Positions 9,985-21,757 of a stretch of 64,000 nt of DNA are shown in pieces. Below the pieces are notes generated by a model. That model did not search any database. It saw only the letters and a list, made by a program, of their open reading frames with translations, and was not told the DNA's origin. The position numbers and the translations under genes were made by a program. Numbering within the stretch: position 1 is the stretch's first letter; each line of letters starts with the position of its first letter. Origin of the DNA: Mytilus edulis (lineage: Eukaryota > Mollusca > Bivalvia > Mytilida > Mytilidae). The stretch covers positions 9,387,734 through 9,451,733 of the forward strand of contig NC_092353.1 of assembly GCF_963676685.1 (NCBI RefSeq), read 5' to 3'.

Positions 9985-10195
9985 GGCTCGGTGGCCGAGT
10001 GGTTTAAGTAGTTACTACTGTGATCAATAGCCAGTCAACATGTACACTGAGGTTGTGAGTTCCAACCCCGCTCGCGAAAAGCACTCAACTCCAATCTTAG
10101 GGTGGCTGGAGATTTATTCACGCTACATGTTGTGCCAAATTGTAAGATTTTGTATAGATTATGCATGGAAAATCCATTTTTTGGGATAAAAAAAA
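9985..10195 (+). repeat. tRNA-derived SINE
   Basis: The head reads as a tRNA with a long variable arm (Leu/Ser type): A-box TGGCCGAGTGG at 9992-10002 and B-box GGTTGTGAGTTCC at 10051-10063, followed by CCCCGCTCGCG. The head is followed by a non-tRNA body (AGCACTCAACTCCAATCTTA) and an A-run near 10188. A 13-G run precedes it. The B-box departs from GGTTCGANTCC, and the body places it as a SINE and not a tRNA gene. Confidence 0.6.
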
Positions 10196-10485
10196 AACTA
10201 CACCATAGAATGTTGAGATAAAATGTGAGAAGATAATTCTTATAACTTGCTTTCAGATAATAAAAAAAGAAGAAAAAATGGGGTCACATAACTTGTGTTC
10301 TTGCTACATATAAAAAAAACAATAAAAACAAGCTTATCTCTTTTATTGATATGCTCGATAGCATGTTAAAAACGTTGCAAAATAAAATTTAAAAATACAC
10401 AGAAGAACATTAAATTCCATTTTTCTAATACATTATTTACATAATTATGTTATATATAAATTATTGACTTTCAGTCAGTCAATAC

Positions 10486-10575
10486 GTTATATATCATCAT
10501 TATGGACCTGTTAGATTGTATTGACACTCTGACTTCGTCCTTGGTCAATATAATCTGAACAGGTCCATATATAAC
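10486..10575. repeat. Foldback hairpin element
   Basis: Imperfect inverted arms (left GTTATATAT...TGGACCTGTTAGATTGTATTGAC, right GTCAATATAATCTGAACAGGTCCATATATAAC) enclose a loop with the mini-palindrome GACTTCGTC at 10531-10539. The left arm has an extra CATCATTA. No coding content. The hairpin at 19908-20054 has the same plan and a related loop. Confidence 0.6.
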
Positions 10576-10844
10576 ATATCGACCTCGTCAAAAATACTAA
10601 ATTTTGTTTAAATGCTAAGAGTTTTTCCCAGATTCGAAACCCGGAATGAATCCGAGACCGAGTTTAAAACTGAAGTTATTATGTTTCGGAAACATCCGTT
10701 GTAAACAAATCAAAATTCATGACATTCTAAATAGTAGTTTGTATTTTACAAACATTCTGATGGTATGTTAATACTTTCAAATTTTGGATCATGTCTTTTT
10801 TTTTTATATCCATGTCACATATTATGAAGTCTTAATTTACAGTG

Positions 10845-12520
10845 ATGACTTTCACACTAACAGTTATTCGATGCGTTTGTTTTGAACTCATCTTATTTGC
10901 TGTTTGTTTGTTTGGTGATAATTATATCGGAACATTTGGATTTTCTATATTTGGATTGAGTAACGAACTTTCTAAAGCTTTACTGGATAACTTAACACAT
11001 GGATTTGTCGGATATTGTACCTGGGCGATTATAGTAGATTTGTCGGATTGCGGAAAGGACCTGATAGAATGTTCCGGATGTATGATGTTAGCGATGGTTA
11101 TCGATATAGACCATTTTATTGCAGCAAGATCTATTAAATTGAAGGTATAACTATTCAATGTGAAATAAAGGTTGCAACCTCTGTATATTTAAAGTCAATC
11201 CGATACAATAATATACCAATACTAGCTTATATATCTCAAAATATAGTATGCCCAGTCAAAAATAGCAGACCATTGATGCAGTATTTGCCATAAACATGAA
11301 ATGAGCTGGACCATATAAAAAAAACTCATTATATTTACTTCAAGGTTCAAATCAATTAGCCTGATGATTCGCTAACTTGATATACCGTAGCACGTTTGTA
11401 ATCATAACTTTACTACTTCTCCGTTAAAGTACTATATATTTTTATAACAAAGGCATGCATGTAGAAAGGGGAAAAAACAGTATGTCAGACTTTGAGATTT
11501 TTTTTCTTGAGCTGCAACTTTGCAAAATTTGATAAAGTGGCCTTACCAATAATCATGATAATCAGTGTCCACTGCATCACCTTCAATAATACACATGATA
11601 CATGTACATGATGTACGGAAGTTGAAATGATACCCAAAAACTACACTTATAATTATCCTACAGGAAGGGTATTTAAGAAAAATATCTGTCAATAGAATGT
11701 AAATTTTTCTCAATATCCGTCCTAAACATGCTAAACATGCTGTAGCTGCCTAATTGCACAGAATATCATCCATTCAGCAGAAGATATGTTATGCTTGCAA
11801 ATGAAACAACTCTCCACAAGAGACCAAATGACGCAGACATTAACATATGTATGTTATGGTTTAGTTTGATATTCGACATTCAATTCAATTATTCTGGCAT
11901 GCAGTTCTGAAGAGAAATTAAAAAAAAAAGATTAAAAAAAATTTCAACGGATAAATATAGAATTGCATACAATTGCATATTATATCCCGACAGTGGTGAA
12001 ATATGAACAAAATCCATTTCATAAAAGAAAAAAAAACGAACTCGAATTTCACTAGCTATCAACCTATTAAAAATTTAAAATCAAGTATACTTTTAAATGG
12101 CTTAATTAAAGATGACAGTAACCACAGACCGATAGTTTGTTATGCATGCAGTGATTTTAATTCATCATCTTCATTTTCTTGCAGTCTGCATTGTCACTTC
12201 ACAACAGACCAATATTCCATGCTTCATCAATTATACCAGTAGCTGTTGGTTGTATTTGGTTTATATCATACCTGCGCTCTAACGACATTCTGAAACGTCT
12301 TTCGTTGATATTTCTTGTTGCGTGGACGTCACATCACATACGAGACGGCACGAGACGAGGATTATGGTTTCCTCCATTTGGAAGTACTCAGCCGTTACCG
12401 AAGACTACATATGTAATTCTGATTATGTGTTTGCCTTTATTATTACGAGGTGTGCTATATTTGACTCAGCAACGACAGAGTTACATCAATCCTATACAAC
12501 GTGAACTGGTAAAAGTGTAA
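10845..12520 (+). CDS. TMEM267: Transmembrane protein 267 orthologue, two exons
   Basis: Exon 1 is 10845-11144, with donor AAG|GTATAA. Exon 2 is 12185-12520, with acceptor TTTTCTTGCAG and stop TAA. The join is phase 0 and gives 211 residues, close to the roughly 215 of vertebrate TMEM267. Matching landmarks in order: LLDNLTHGFVGYCTWAII, MVIDIDHFIAARSIKLK ending exon 1, then LHNRPIFHASSIIPV, WTSHHIRDGTRRGLW and PFGSTQPLPKTTYVI. Several hydrophobic segments fit a multi-pass membrane protein. TMEM267 has no established function. The DIDH and SHHIRD motifs resemble metal-binding residues of YdjM-type membrane hydrolases, which is only a hint. The first ATG at 10845 follows a TTTACAG acceptor-like site, so an upstream non-coding exon is possible. 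The intron holds part of a dispersed repeat (about 11785-11870). Confidence 0.9.
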
Positions 12521-12717
12521 CACGTGTTTAGGCTTATAAAATAAATGTTTTGAATTATCTCAGCAATTTCTCAACAAAAAATATTACATGCCATAATCAG
12601 ACATTTATAAACGTGTTTATTAATATATATTTCCTATATGTTAATACTATGCCGATCAGAACTTCTTTATCCCACATAATCGGTATCGAAATGCGAACAT
12701 AATGCGAACGAATATAA

Positions 12718-12895
12718 AAAAGAAGATGTGGTATGATTGCCAATGAGACAACTATCCACAAAAGACCAAAATGACACAGACATTAACAACTATAGGTCAC
12801 CGTACGGCCTTCAACAATGAGCAAAGCCCATACCGCATAGTCAGCTATAAATGGCCCCGATAAGACAATGTAAAACAATTCAAATGAGGATACAT
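12718..12895 (+). repeat. Mussel dispersed repeat, GATGTGGTATG family, good copy
   Basis: Well-preserved copy: GAAGATGTGGTATGATTGCC, CAATGAGACAACTATCCAC, GACACAGACATTAACAACT, GTCACCGTACGGCCTTCAAC, ends AATGTAAAACAATTCAAA. Lies 200 bp downstream of the TMEM267 stop codon. Confidence 0.75.
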
Positions 12896-13039
12896 ATTTA
12901 TTAAAATCTTAATGCTTCTTCTCGTTTTAAAACAGTAATGGTGTAATAAGAGGAACTCATGTTATTGAATAGCAACAACATACCTCATACAGAAGATAAC
13001 AAAGTTAGCATATATAGGCCCGTAGTATACCATTTTTAT

Positions 13040-13095
13040 AAATTGTGACTTGGATGGAGAGTTGTCTCATTGGCACTCAAACCACATCTTCTAAT
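13040..13095 (-). repeat. Short inverse copy of the GATGTGGTATG family
   Basis: GGATGGAGAGTTGTCTCATT followed by GGCACTCAAACCACATCTTC is the reverse complement of the family start. A further poorly preserved copy lies at about 13330-13480. Confidence 0.6.
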
Positions 13096-13479
13096 CTACA
13101 TAGTGCAATGTATCAGTGATAAAAATACCAGTTGTTCAAGCTTTGCTGGTTACAATAAGAGGATTATTGCATGACTATTGGTGTATGTTTAACTTCATAA
13201 AATATATATTGCAAGCACAAGCTCGAAACAATATAAAAATATGCTTCACTAATAAACATGTAATAATCCTAATGTATACCGAAAATATAAAAGTCTACAG
13301 TTGAAGTAACTTTTCATTAGATGCAAATAATAGATTATATTCATTAGCTGTTTATGTGATTGCCATTGAAATGACTTTCCATCTCATACAAAATGACGTA
13401 GAAGGTTAGCAACTATATATATATAGGTTTCTGTACGACTTTAGCAATGAGCAAAACCCATACTACATAACAAGCAATG

Positions 13480-16340
13480 ATAGGAGTATATTTGACAAAT
13501 CTTCATCGAACGTCACCAATTGCAATTCAATTCAAACTGAACATACTTTCTATACAACACATTGTATTTCCCGATGAAAATGGAAAGAATATATGATTAT
13601 ATATGAAATATCAGTGGACTAGGTAATTTATATTACAGAAAAGGTCACAGAATTGACTTGTTACTTTAGGAAATTTCAGAAAAATGTCTTAATATTCAAA
13701 GAAACTAAAACAGTTTGATGTATCCAGATACTGAGTCTGTAAGATAACATACGTATTTAGGTTTTACTATAGACAACTTGCCAGTAAGAACTCGTACGCT
13801 TTACGGTGGCTCGATTAACAAAATTGGCAACGTCTAAAATTTTGCTGAAAATATTAATTTAACTGTATTACCTGTTATCATTTGAGAAAAGTTGTACGTA
13901 TTAAACTGAAAAATTTAAATCGAGAAATTAGATAATCACCACTGTTAATATTCGATTAATTTTTTTGTGAGTTCCTTTGATAAAATAACCACAGTTTAAT
14001 AAGATAATTCTTAACGCAAAAGTATTACCAAGAAAAGTTGAAGGATTGTGCATTTATTTGCCGGAATTTTCACAAATGCTGTTTAGTTTCACAGCTTCCG
14101 TATTAGTATAACTAGCATATTTACCTCTTTCATAACAGAACACCACTTTAATCGGTCATCAATCAATGCATAGCAGGCAATGCCTTTGATATAGTAATGG
14201 TTTCTGTCGAGAAAACCAAGCTGAGTTGGGCCCTCTATTTGAATATAAAACATGTGGAATATATGAATACGCATCTTTGTATCCATAATGAAATAGCGTT
14301 ATAAATAAGACCAACGTGATGCAATGCCCTCTATACTTAGAGCAACACGAGTGATAGCTCTTCTGGTAGAACCGTTATGACGGCTGTTTTTTTTTTAAAT
14401 TCTGGATTCGCATGTTGCAGTCAAAATTTGTCGTCAAGACCTTGGGGTCCTACCAAATGATGTAGCGATAAGTCATTCGAAATGCATGAACTGTTTTGCA
14501 CTTTACGTTATCGACATTCAATCGATGTAAAACGATAGTTGAAGTTGCGGCTACTGTACGTGTTACATCAGAAGGTAAGAACGATTATTTGTAATTTACG
14601 ACTTTCTCAAATGCTTAATTTAATAGATACAAACAATTGCAAGTCTTAGGTTATATCCATTTGTATTGTTTTAAATGTGTTCATATTAACTACAGATATA
14701 AAGCATGATAAAACAGGTTATAAAAAATAATGTCAAACAAATAGAAGAAAAGTCATATCAGGGGGACCGAACTTTGTGAACGAAACAGGATAACATAGGG
14801 GTATCTCACACTATTGCAGAAGTGTGGGTGTTATGGATCTTCTGATATATGAATAACTAATCATAGTACAATGTAAAGGGTACACTGTAGAGGTTATCAC
14901 TTTTCTTGTATACAGTATACATGCACCTCTGCAAAATACGCAAAATTACGGTAATTATTCAAACATTTGAACTTTAAATCCTTTATGATCAGGATAAAAT
15001 GAATTACTTATCCATAATTCATAATGTAAGTCGAGAAAAGCCTTGTAATTCTAATAAATAGTATTGAAATTTTACAACTTTGAAATATAGAAATGATAAA
15101 ATCCGTACCATTTAAATGCAAATGATTAAGTCAGGTTGAAAGACAGTATATAAAGACTGTATAGATTTTGATAGATAATAACCTTAAGGTGTTGATCAAT
15201 AAAGTTAGCCTTATTTCAACACATATGTCATCTTTTTCAATCAAATATAATATAGCTACAAATATAGTATGAAGTATAGATAAGCTATTTGAGGCCATAT
15301 TATTTCTATTACCTGTTTATATGGTTGTATCGATTTGTCCGGTGACATATGAAACTAATTAATGAAATAGCTGCATCTAATGATTCTAATTTTCAAATGT
15401 CAATATCATCAACATGAAATAGCGGAAAAAAGAGAGTTTATAGATTTTTAAGTGTACCAAAAATACAACTAAAAGAATCGAACTCAAACCATTAGGTTTC
15501 TATTTCCGTCATAAGGCTAAAGTTCACAATATTTCAATTAAAATCAAATGTATGTACGATCACCAATAAGCTTGAGAGGCAACACTTCTCTTTGTTCTTG
15601 GCTACTATATATGCAAAATGTATGTCTGTCTGTTCAGAAAATGGTCTGAAATAACCGTCAAGATTAATGAAGTATTAATCAAAATTATTCAAGGATTTTT
15701 TTGTAGCAGTGGTTTCGAAGTGTTATAATTTAAAAAGAAAATATTCTCTTAGTTAAAGTGAGTTTTGTCTAGCTTTTTAGTCAATAAAAAGTCCAGAATA
15801 TTTATAGAAAAATCTAATAAATAATGTTACGGCCTTCCGATAAACAGCATGTGATTTAAATGAACAATTCTATTGATTGGGAATCTTTGTTGTAACATAA
15901 ATCTCTTCATAAATCTTAAGTTATAATACTTGTAATTAGGACATTCTAATTTAAAAACCCGTAGATTTAAAAATTAGACCTTTACAATGCGGGTTACTTA
16001 AAAGATAAGTCCTCCTTTGTGTTAAAAGTATCGATATTTTTCAATAGGCTACGATCAAATGAATAATCAACCAAACAGATATATTCCAATGACATTCCAT
16101 GGTGTGGGTATATTCTTACATTGTTTTGTGACATGACAAACACAATCACTTGTATTGGATGTAAAGACGTGTGTGTATTGGCAAGACACAACCAGATGAT
16201 TGGCAAGAAATAAACAAACTAGACGTGTACACGCAAGGAACTATTATTCAGATAATTAGAGACCTGTCTTTTAAGTGTATACTGATCCTCGACATGAGAT
16301 AATGTCAGTCTGTGTTCGGAAATATTGTGTAACAGTTCTA
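13480..16340. other. Intergenic stretch, one orphan exon candidate
   Basis: AT-rich, with no continuous gene or clear repeat, apart from the exon candidate at 14125-14234 (minus). A 50-codon splice-framed frame at 16067-16218 (minus) was too weak to keep. Confidence 0.4.
14125..14234 (-). CDS. Orphan internal exon candidate, unknown protein
   Basis: On the minus strand an acceptor (TATATTCAAATAG) is followed by an open frame, EGPTQLGFLDRNHYYIKGIA then CYALIDDRLKWCSVMKE. It ends exactly at a consensus donor GAG|GTAAAT. Composition is protein-like, with aromatic, charged and Cys residues mixed and no repeat bias. I could not find partner exons on either side. It may belong to a gene with long introns or be a relic. 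Confidence 0.3.
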
Positions 16341-16486
16341 ATGTATGTGTAACTATTTACATATTTCTTTAATAATTCTTCAAGATCTTTTGAGTGACAA
16401 AAATACAGAAAAAACTTGTGATATTCAGAAGTGTACAAGAAATACGCACACAGAAAATAATTGGCAGATTCAGTTAAAAAGACATC

Positions 16487-16597
16487 ATGGTTTTCGTCAG
16501 AAGAACGACGACTGTGAGTTATTCATGGACACCACAGTACCAACAGCCACAGAGAAACAACAGAACAAAATTACAATATAGGAAACCTACAAAATCG
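16487..16597 (+). CDS. Candidate first coding exon, basic Gln/Pro-rich product
   Basis: ATG at 16487 (context ATCATGG) opens MVFVRRTTTVSYSWTPQYQQ, continues PQRNNRTKLQYRKPTKS and ends at a strong donor TCG|GTAAGA in phase 0. The final YRKPTKS-plus-GT unit recurs at about 16651-16671 and 16854-16874, and diverged at about 17134. No recognised family and no defined next exon. Confidence 0.3.
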
Positions 16598-16694
16598 GTA
16601 AGATATTATTGTTTTTATATTAAATATTTACATACTTTCTCTGCACTACAGAAAACCTACCAAATCGGTAATTTTTACCACAATTTTATCGAAG

Positions 16695-16842
16695 GGCTAG
16701 CTGAGGACCACCTCAGGGTGCGGGATTTTCTCGCTGCTTTGAAGGCCCATTGGTGGCCTCCGGCTGTTGTCTGCTCTTTGGTCTGGTTTTTATCTCTTTG
16801 ACATATTCACCATGTCCATTCTCAATTTTATTTTACATACGA
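16695..16842 (+). repeat. Mussel dispersed repeat, GGACCACC...GGTGCGGG family
   Basis: GCTGAGGACCACCTCAGGGT, GCGGGATTTTCTCGCTGC, GGCTGTTGTCTGCTCTTTGG and a CATTCTCAATTTTA end. Other copies are at 54575-54722 (inverse) and 61912-62053. It produces spurious short frames. Confidence 0.7.
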
Positions 16843-17325
16843 ACTCTGCACTACAGAAAACCTACCAAATCGGTTTTAATTTATTCTATATGTTATGAAC
16901 CGAAGGAACAACATATAACACCAACCAAATATAAGATATTTTCCAAACTATTTATTAATATACTAGTACAAACTAGATCTTCAGTACACATGTAAAAACA
17001 TCAAATTTTAAAAGATAAATTCCATTTTATTTTATAGAACAATCTTCTCAAATCTCCAATACCAAAATACCAAACAAACGTGAGAGATATTTCATTTTTT
17101 ACATACATTCAGTAAATTACTAAATCTAAAATTATACAGAAAATTAACCAAATCTTTTATATTTTCTTGAGAAAGCAATTAATGTACAAACAATTATGTG
17201 AGGATTTAAAAACATCGCTGATTAAATGGCGAATCAAATGTATATTAATTTAAACAATTTAAAAATATTTTGATCCATTAAAATCATTCAGGGGAATAGT
17301 TTGGTTAAAGGCAAGTTATCGTTGG

Positions 17326-17486
17326 CAGAGGCGGATTTAGGGGAGCAGGGGGCCCGCCCCCCCCCCCCCTTTTTGGGAAAAAATTTGGTTGCTTATATAG
17401 GGAATCACTGAAGCGTGACTAGAGCAAGCCCCCTCTTAGGTCAGTCAGTCGGTCCCCACTTATGAAAATTTCTGGATCTGCCACTG
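17326..17486. mobile_element. 161-bp MITE-like element with GC-rich ends
   Basis: Ends CAGAGGCGGAT and (inverse) CAGTGGCAGATC form short terminal inverted repeats, similar to the CAGTGGCGGATCC ends seen in hAT-type MITEs. The interior has a C-run, AAAAAATTTGGTTGCTTATA and AGGTCAGTCAGTCGGTCCCC. I could not find a clear 8-bp target duplication. Confidence 0.55.
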
Positions 17487-17489
17487 GTA

Positions 17490-19060
17490 GATGTATAGTA
17501 ATTACTAGGAAGTTTTATAAGAAACTGGACAGCTGACCAAATAGAATGATTTGCAATCTAACGATTAAAGCCTATAAATAAACAGCTAAAGACTATTATT
17601 TAATGAGAATTATTTTCAAATCAATTGTAATTCAAACATTTTACCATTAGTATACATGAAGAAGCACTCGACTGTTAATATGGTGAATATCCCTTTTCAG
17701 GCGAATATGCTCTTTTATACAAAATCCAATTAATATAGAAAAACCTACTAAATAATACCAGTTTAAAACAAAGGGTTTTATCGCTCTCTATAATGAAACA
17801 TTTCATGTGATATTCAATTACTTTCGAGACTGAATTTAATGTCAACTTTAACGATTACTTGTTAGTTTATGACTTTTTTTTTATTAATTATAAAGACATT
17901 ATTTCAAGATAATATTTGTTTGTGTTTGTCATCACATTATAGTTGATAAAAGTTTAAAATGTCATAGACTCTACGTTAAATGAAGGAGAAGAAACTTAAT
18001 AGATTAATGTTGGATAAATTCGGGTTATTGCCTGACCGCGACTCTCGATTGTACGTGTCGTAGTTAAGAATAAGTGTGACAGGTCACTCCAATAAAGTAA
18101 TCCTATTTCAATAAGTTTACACATACATGTTTTATATTAAATAAGCCTGGATTAGTGTAATACATTTTTTGTACCTCATTGATCATATCTTATATACTTT
18201 TTTGTATTAATGGAATTTTGTTTTTAGAAATCTTAGACAAAAGGACTATAGACGACTTATGTCAAAACTTATTATATACAATTGTTTGAAAACGTAACAT
18301 CTCTTATTATTATTATATATAGATATTTTTTAAAAACCAACCATGCATGAATATGAAACAGAACGGTCATCTTACTTGGGAAGAACATACATGTATACCT
18401 TGATGTATACCAATTGGTTGATTGTTGGTTCCTTAAGTTTACGTAATATGCTTTCATCCCTAATTCATTCAAGTCTTGTTCTAATAAAGGAGTTAATATG
18501 AATCATAATATTGTCCCTTATAATGCAAATTGGTAACCTTTTTCAATACTTTGAACAGAATTATGTTTAGCCCCACCACTTTTGCTTGTGCCTGTCCTAA
18601 ATCATTATCACCGTCATTGGTTGTCTGACGTATTAGTAACTTTTTGTTTGTTGTTGTCTGGAGAATACAGTGTTGATTGCCCATCTTTGATTGTTTCAAC
18701 TGTTTCTTTTTTAATCAAAAAACATTCACAGGGTTTTAATACTTTAGATTGGTTGATTATTACTAGCTCAACTTCCAGTGGCAAGCCTTTTATGTATATA
18801 CAGTGCCTACACACAGTGGTTTAACACAGTGGGTATGCAAGGTCGGTCGATCGCAATGAAGTGTGTGAAACTTGGAAAAGGCGTGTAATACGCTTTCACA
18901 AAAGACGTGACAATATTAAACGTCCTTATTCCAACCGGTCATTGCTGTGTATTTATATATCCCGCACAAGCAATTGGACTGAGATGATTAAGAATTTGAC
19001 ATATAATTGTAAAAGACCTCTGTATAATGTCGAAGACTGGACTGTATATAGTAGAAAAAA
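17490..19060. other. AT-rich intergenic sequence, no gene seen
   Basis: No supported exon. 18575-18700 has the flavour of the CAGGCTCCTGACTTGG repeat family in inverse orientation (GCTTGTGCCTGTCCTAA), which explains the short frames there. Confidence 0.4.
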
Positions 19061-19061
19061 G

Positions 19062-19228
19062 AAGATGTGGTATGGTTGCCAAAGAGAAAACTATCCACAA
19101 GAGACCAAAATGACACAGACATTTACAACTATAGGTCACCGTACGGCCTTCAACAATGAGCAAAGCTCATACCGCATAGTCAGTTATAAAAGGCCCGATA
19201 TGACAATGTAAAACAATTCAAACGAGAA
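19062..19228 (+). repeat. Mussel dispersed repeat, GATGTGGTATG family
   Basis: Near-complete copy from GAAGATGTGGTATGGTTGCC to AATGTAAAACAATTCAAACG. The 116-codon frame at 18861-19211 is an artefact of this repeat. Confidence 0.75.
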
Positions 19229-19229
19229 A

Positions 19230-19520
19230 ACCAACGGCCTTATTTGTATAAAAAAATGAACGAAAAACAAATATGTAACACATAAACAAACGACAACCAC
19301 TGAATTACAGGCTCCTGACTTGGGACAGGCACATACATAAATAATGTTGCGGGGTTAAACATGTTAGCTGGATCCCAACCCTCCTCTAACCTGGGACAGT
19401 GGTATAACAGTACAACATAAGAACGAACTATAAAAATCAGTTGAAAAAGGCTTAACTCATCAGATGGACAAAAATACAAGTGGACGTGGCCGGGTACTTA
19501 TACATCCCGACAACAAACAA
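19230..19520 (+). repeat. Mussel dispersed repeat, CAGGCTCCTGACTTGG family
   Basis: Contains AACGGCCTTATTTGTA, ACAGGCTCCTGACTTGGGAC, GCGGGGTTAAACATGTTAGC and CGGGTACTTATACATCCCG. Often follows the GATGTGGTATG repeat directly, as here. Other copies are at about 24180-24305 and 55335-55505, and inverse at about 29755-29880 and 61715-61840. Confidence 0.6.
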
Positions 19521-19907
19521 AAAGACATTTAGGAACAGATCTGAGAGTACTCGCTTGACCTGACGATATCTTGGATTGGATTTAACTTTTTATGTTGCTG
19601 TCTAGTAACTTTGTATAGCTATCTTTTTTTATCACACACCTATGCATAATATATATATTATTTTGTTTTACTCAGGTTGAATATTTCACAAATGAATCAT
19701 TTTATAGTACATCAAACATGAAGTAATAGTAATTTTAAAACTCTTTCAAATTTTCAATGTTTCAAAATGCCTCTAAAGGAAATAGTAACAATTTACATAA
19801 AATATGTTGGATTCATAATTAACTTTTTTATAAAGTTTTTGACTGTTTTAGTTATTTTATTTGTTAATTTGCCATACATAAAACAATTGTCGGAAGTATA
19901 TGATAAA

Positions 19908-20054
19908 GAGATTAATACATATTGCCCTTTCCATATCGGCACGGGTATCATCCCTCGACCCATATCAGCACCTCGACTACGTCTCGGGCTGATATGGGGG
20001 TCTCAGGATGATACCCGGGCCGATATGGAAAAGGCCCGATGATATATTAATCTC
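19908..20054. repeat. Long foldback hairpin, arms about 65 bp
   Basis: Left arm from GAGATTAATACATATTGCCC through CCATATCGGCACGGGTATCA to CCATATCAGC. The right arm is its near-perfect inverse, ending GATATATTAATCTC. The loop is CCTCGACTACGTCTCGGG, with GACTACGTC at 19975-19983. A 91-codon frame (19767-20042) runs into it and is probably fortuitous, although its first 50 residues are hydrophobic. Confidence 0.75.
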
Positions 20055-20209
20055 TTAAGTATCACACAATGGTATATGTGATGAACAAGTATCAATTTTT
20101 ATCTTCCTAAGAGTTTAAATGCTTTTAAGAAAACACTATAAAGTATCACTTGAGCTTATAAATTTTATTTTATGACCATTTACAGTGGAGATCACTTCTA
20201 ACCTCTCAT

Positions 20210-20490
20210 TAGAACTGTCAGAATATTCTGTCATAGAACTGTTCTAACCTGTCCTAGAACAGTTCTAGCTAGAACAGTTCTACCCTAGAACTGTTCTAGG
20301 TAGAACTGTCAGGATCAGTTCTAGGTAGAACTGACTAAATCAGTTCTAGGTAGAACTGTCAGGATCAGTTCTAGGGTAGAACTGTCTAAAACTGTTCTAG
20401 GTAGAACTGACCAAATCAGTTCTAACCGTAGAACTGTCAGCAGAACTGACTAAATCAGTCAGGACTGTAGAACAGTTCTAAATGACGTCA
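20210..20490. repeat. Left subterminal array of AGAACTGTTCTAG palindromes
   Basis: More than a dozen overlapping AGAACTG, AGAACAGTTCTA and CAGTTCTAGGTAGAACTG units. Mirrored at 24585-24840. Confidence 0.65.
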
Positions 20491-21757
20491 CTGCAGAACG
20501 GGCAATTTAGAATTTAGAAGAAAAAATCAGTTCCAATTACTTTACTATATATAATAGCAGATGTTTCTATATTTTTAACTGATCAAATTGAAAAGTTACA
20601 TGTACAAATATCGAAGTGGATAGGAGGTTATCCAACTCATCGGAGAAATATTTTTATGAGATTGCAAATGAAACATCATTGTTTACGTTTCTTCGTTCCC
20701 CGTTTTTAACAGTCTCTTTGTAAATATAACTCTGCATTTAATATTCAAGTAAATTTAATCTGAATTTACCTTGTTTGCCTTGGATTTACATTCATGATTT
20801 AAGATTCTGTTTTGACAAATGTTCAAACGAAAATTGTACAGTGGATGAATTATGGGATATCTTAGTAATGAACACAGTGTTGTAAACGCAAGAAAACTAT
20901 ATACATTTGCACTGAGGTCTCAGATTTGCATTATCTCGTTGCCAAACTTATCCATAACGATAATGAATAATATCTGGGAGTCTGGAACGTCAGAAAAATA
21001 TACTCGATCTGAACATGAATGAAATATTTGCCACTGGACGTAAGGCTACAAACAGAACCAATCATTTTCCTTCTTCAAATTATATTAACAGTAAAGTCAG
21101 TATACCTTTCCAAGAAGAGAACTTCTCATACATGTACTTTTCATTTTAAAATAAAGTATATGAATCAGTAATGTGAGTGTTGGATGATGCCGTTAAATAG
21201 TTTTGTTTAAAAAAAAACCATCATGAACTACTGACTTAAAAAGTCACTTTTTGTGACGGTTCATTATTTAATCATTTAAGTTTGGATGTAACGGGTCTTC
21301 TGTCGTTATTGTGTTATCAGCGCCCATAGACATAAGTTAGTCATGTGACCGTAATGTCATCAACATTTTTTCATGGTTTGGCAAGGTTTAAAATGAAATT
21401 TAGAATTAAATTATAAGAATTTATGACTTATCATTTTTTTCTGTCTATTCGAAATAACGTAAAAAATGTGCTGCACACTATTAAATAACACGCTTCGCAC
21501 ATTTTTACATCAAAAAAAGCAAAATGATCAGTTTTGGCTGATGCAGTCATCATATATGGTCAGATTTCGTTGATGCTGTCAAATATGGTCAGTTTTGATT
21601 GATGCAGACACATATTTTTGTTACATGAGTCAGTCTGAGGTATGAAAACTACTGAAGTTTGTTCAATTTCCAATATTTCAGTTATTTATATATACTACAG
21701 TAAAAAAAAAATATAACTGAAGTACTGTGCAACTATATAGACTCACATAAAAAAAAA

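Noticed and set aside
9985-10075. Possible functional tRNA (Leu/Ser type)
   Set aside because: Degraded B-box and a following SINE body; a dispersed tRNA-derived repeat is the better reading.
16067-16218. Minus-strand 50-codon frame with four cysteines after a possible acceptor
   Set aside because: The acceptor is poor, no partner exon was found, and the frame could be chance.
18861-19211. 116-codon frame
   Set aside because: Mostly the GATGTGGTATG dispersed repeat read as protein.
19767-20042. 91-codon frame with a hydrophobic N-terminal half
   Set aside because: Its second half is the arm of the foldback hairpin; no splice site or homology supports the first half.
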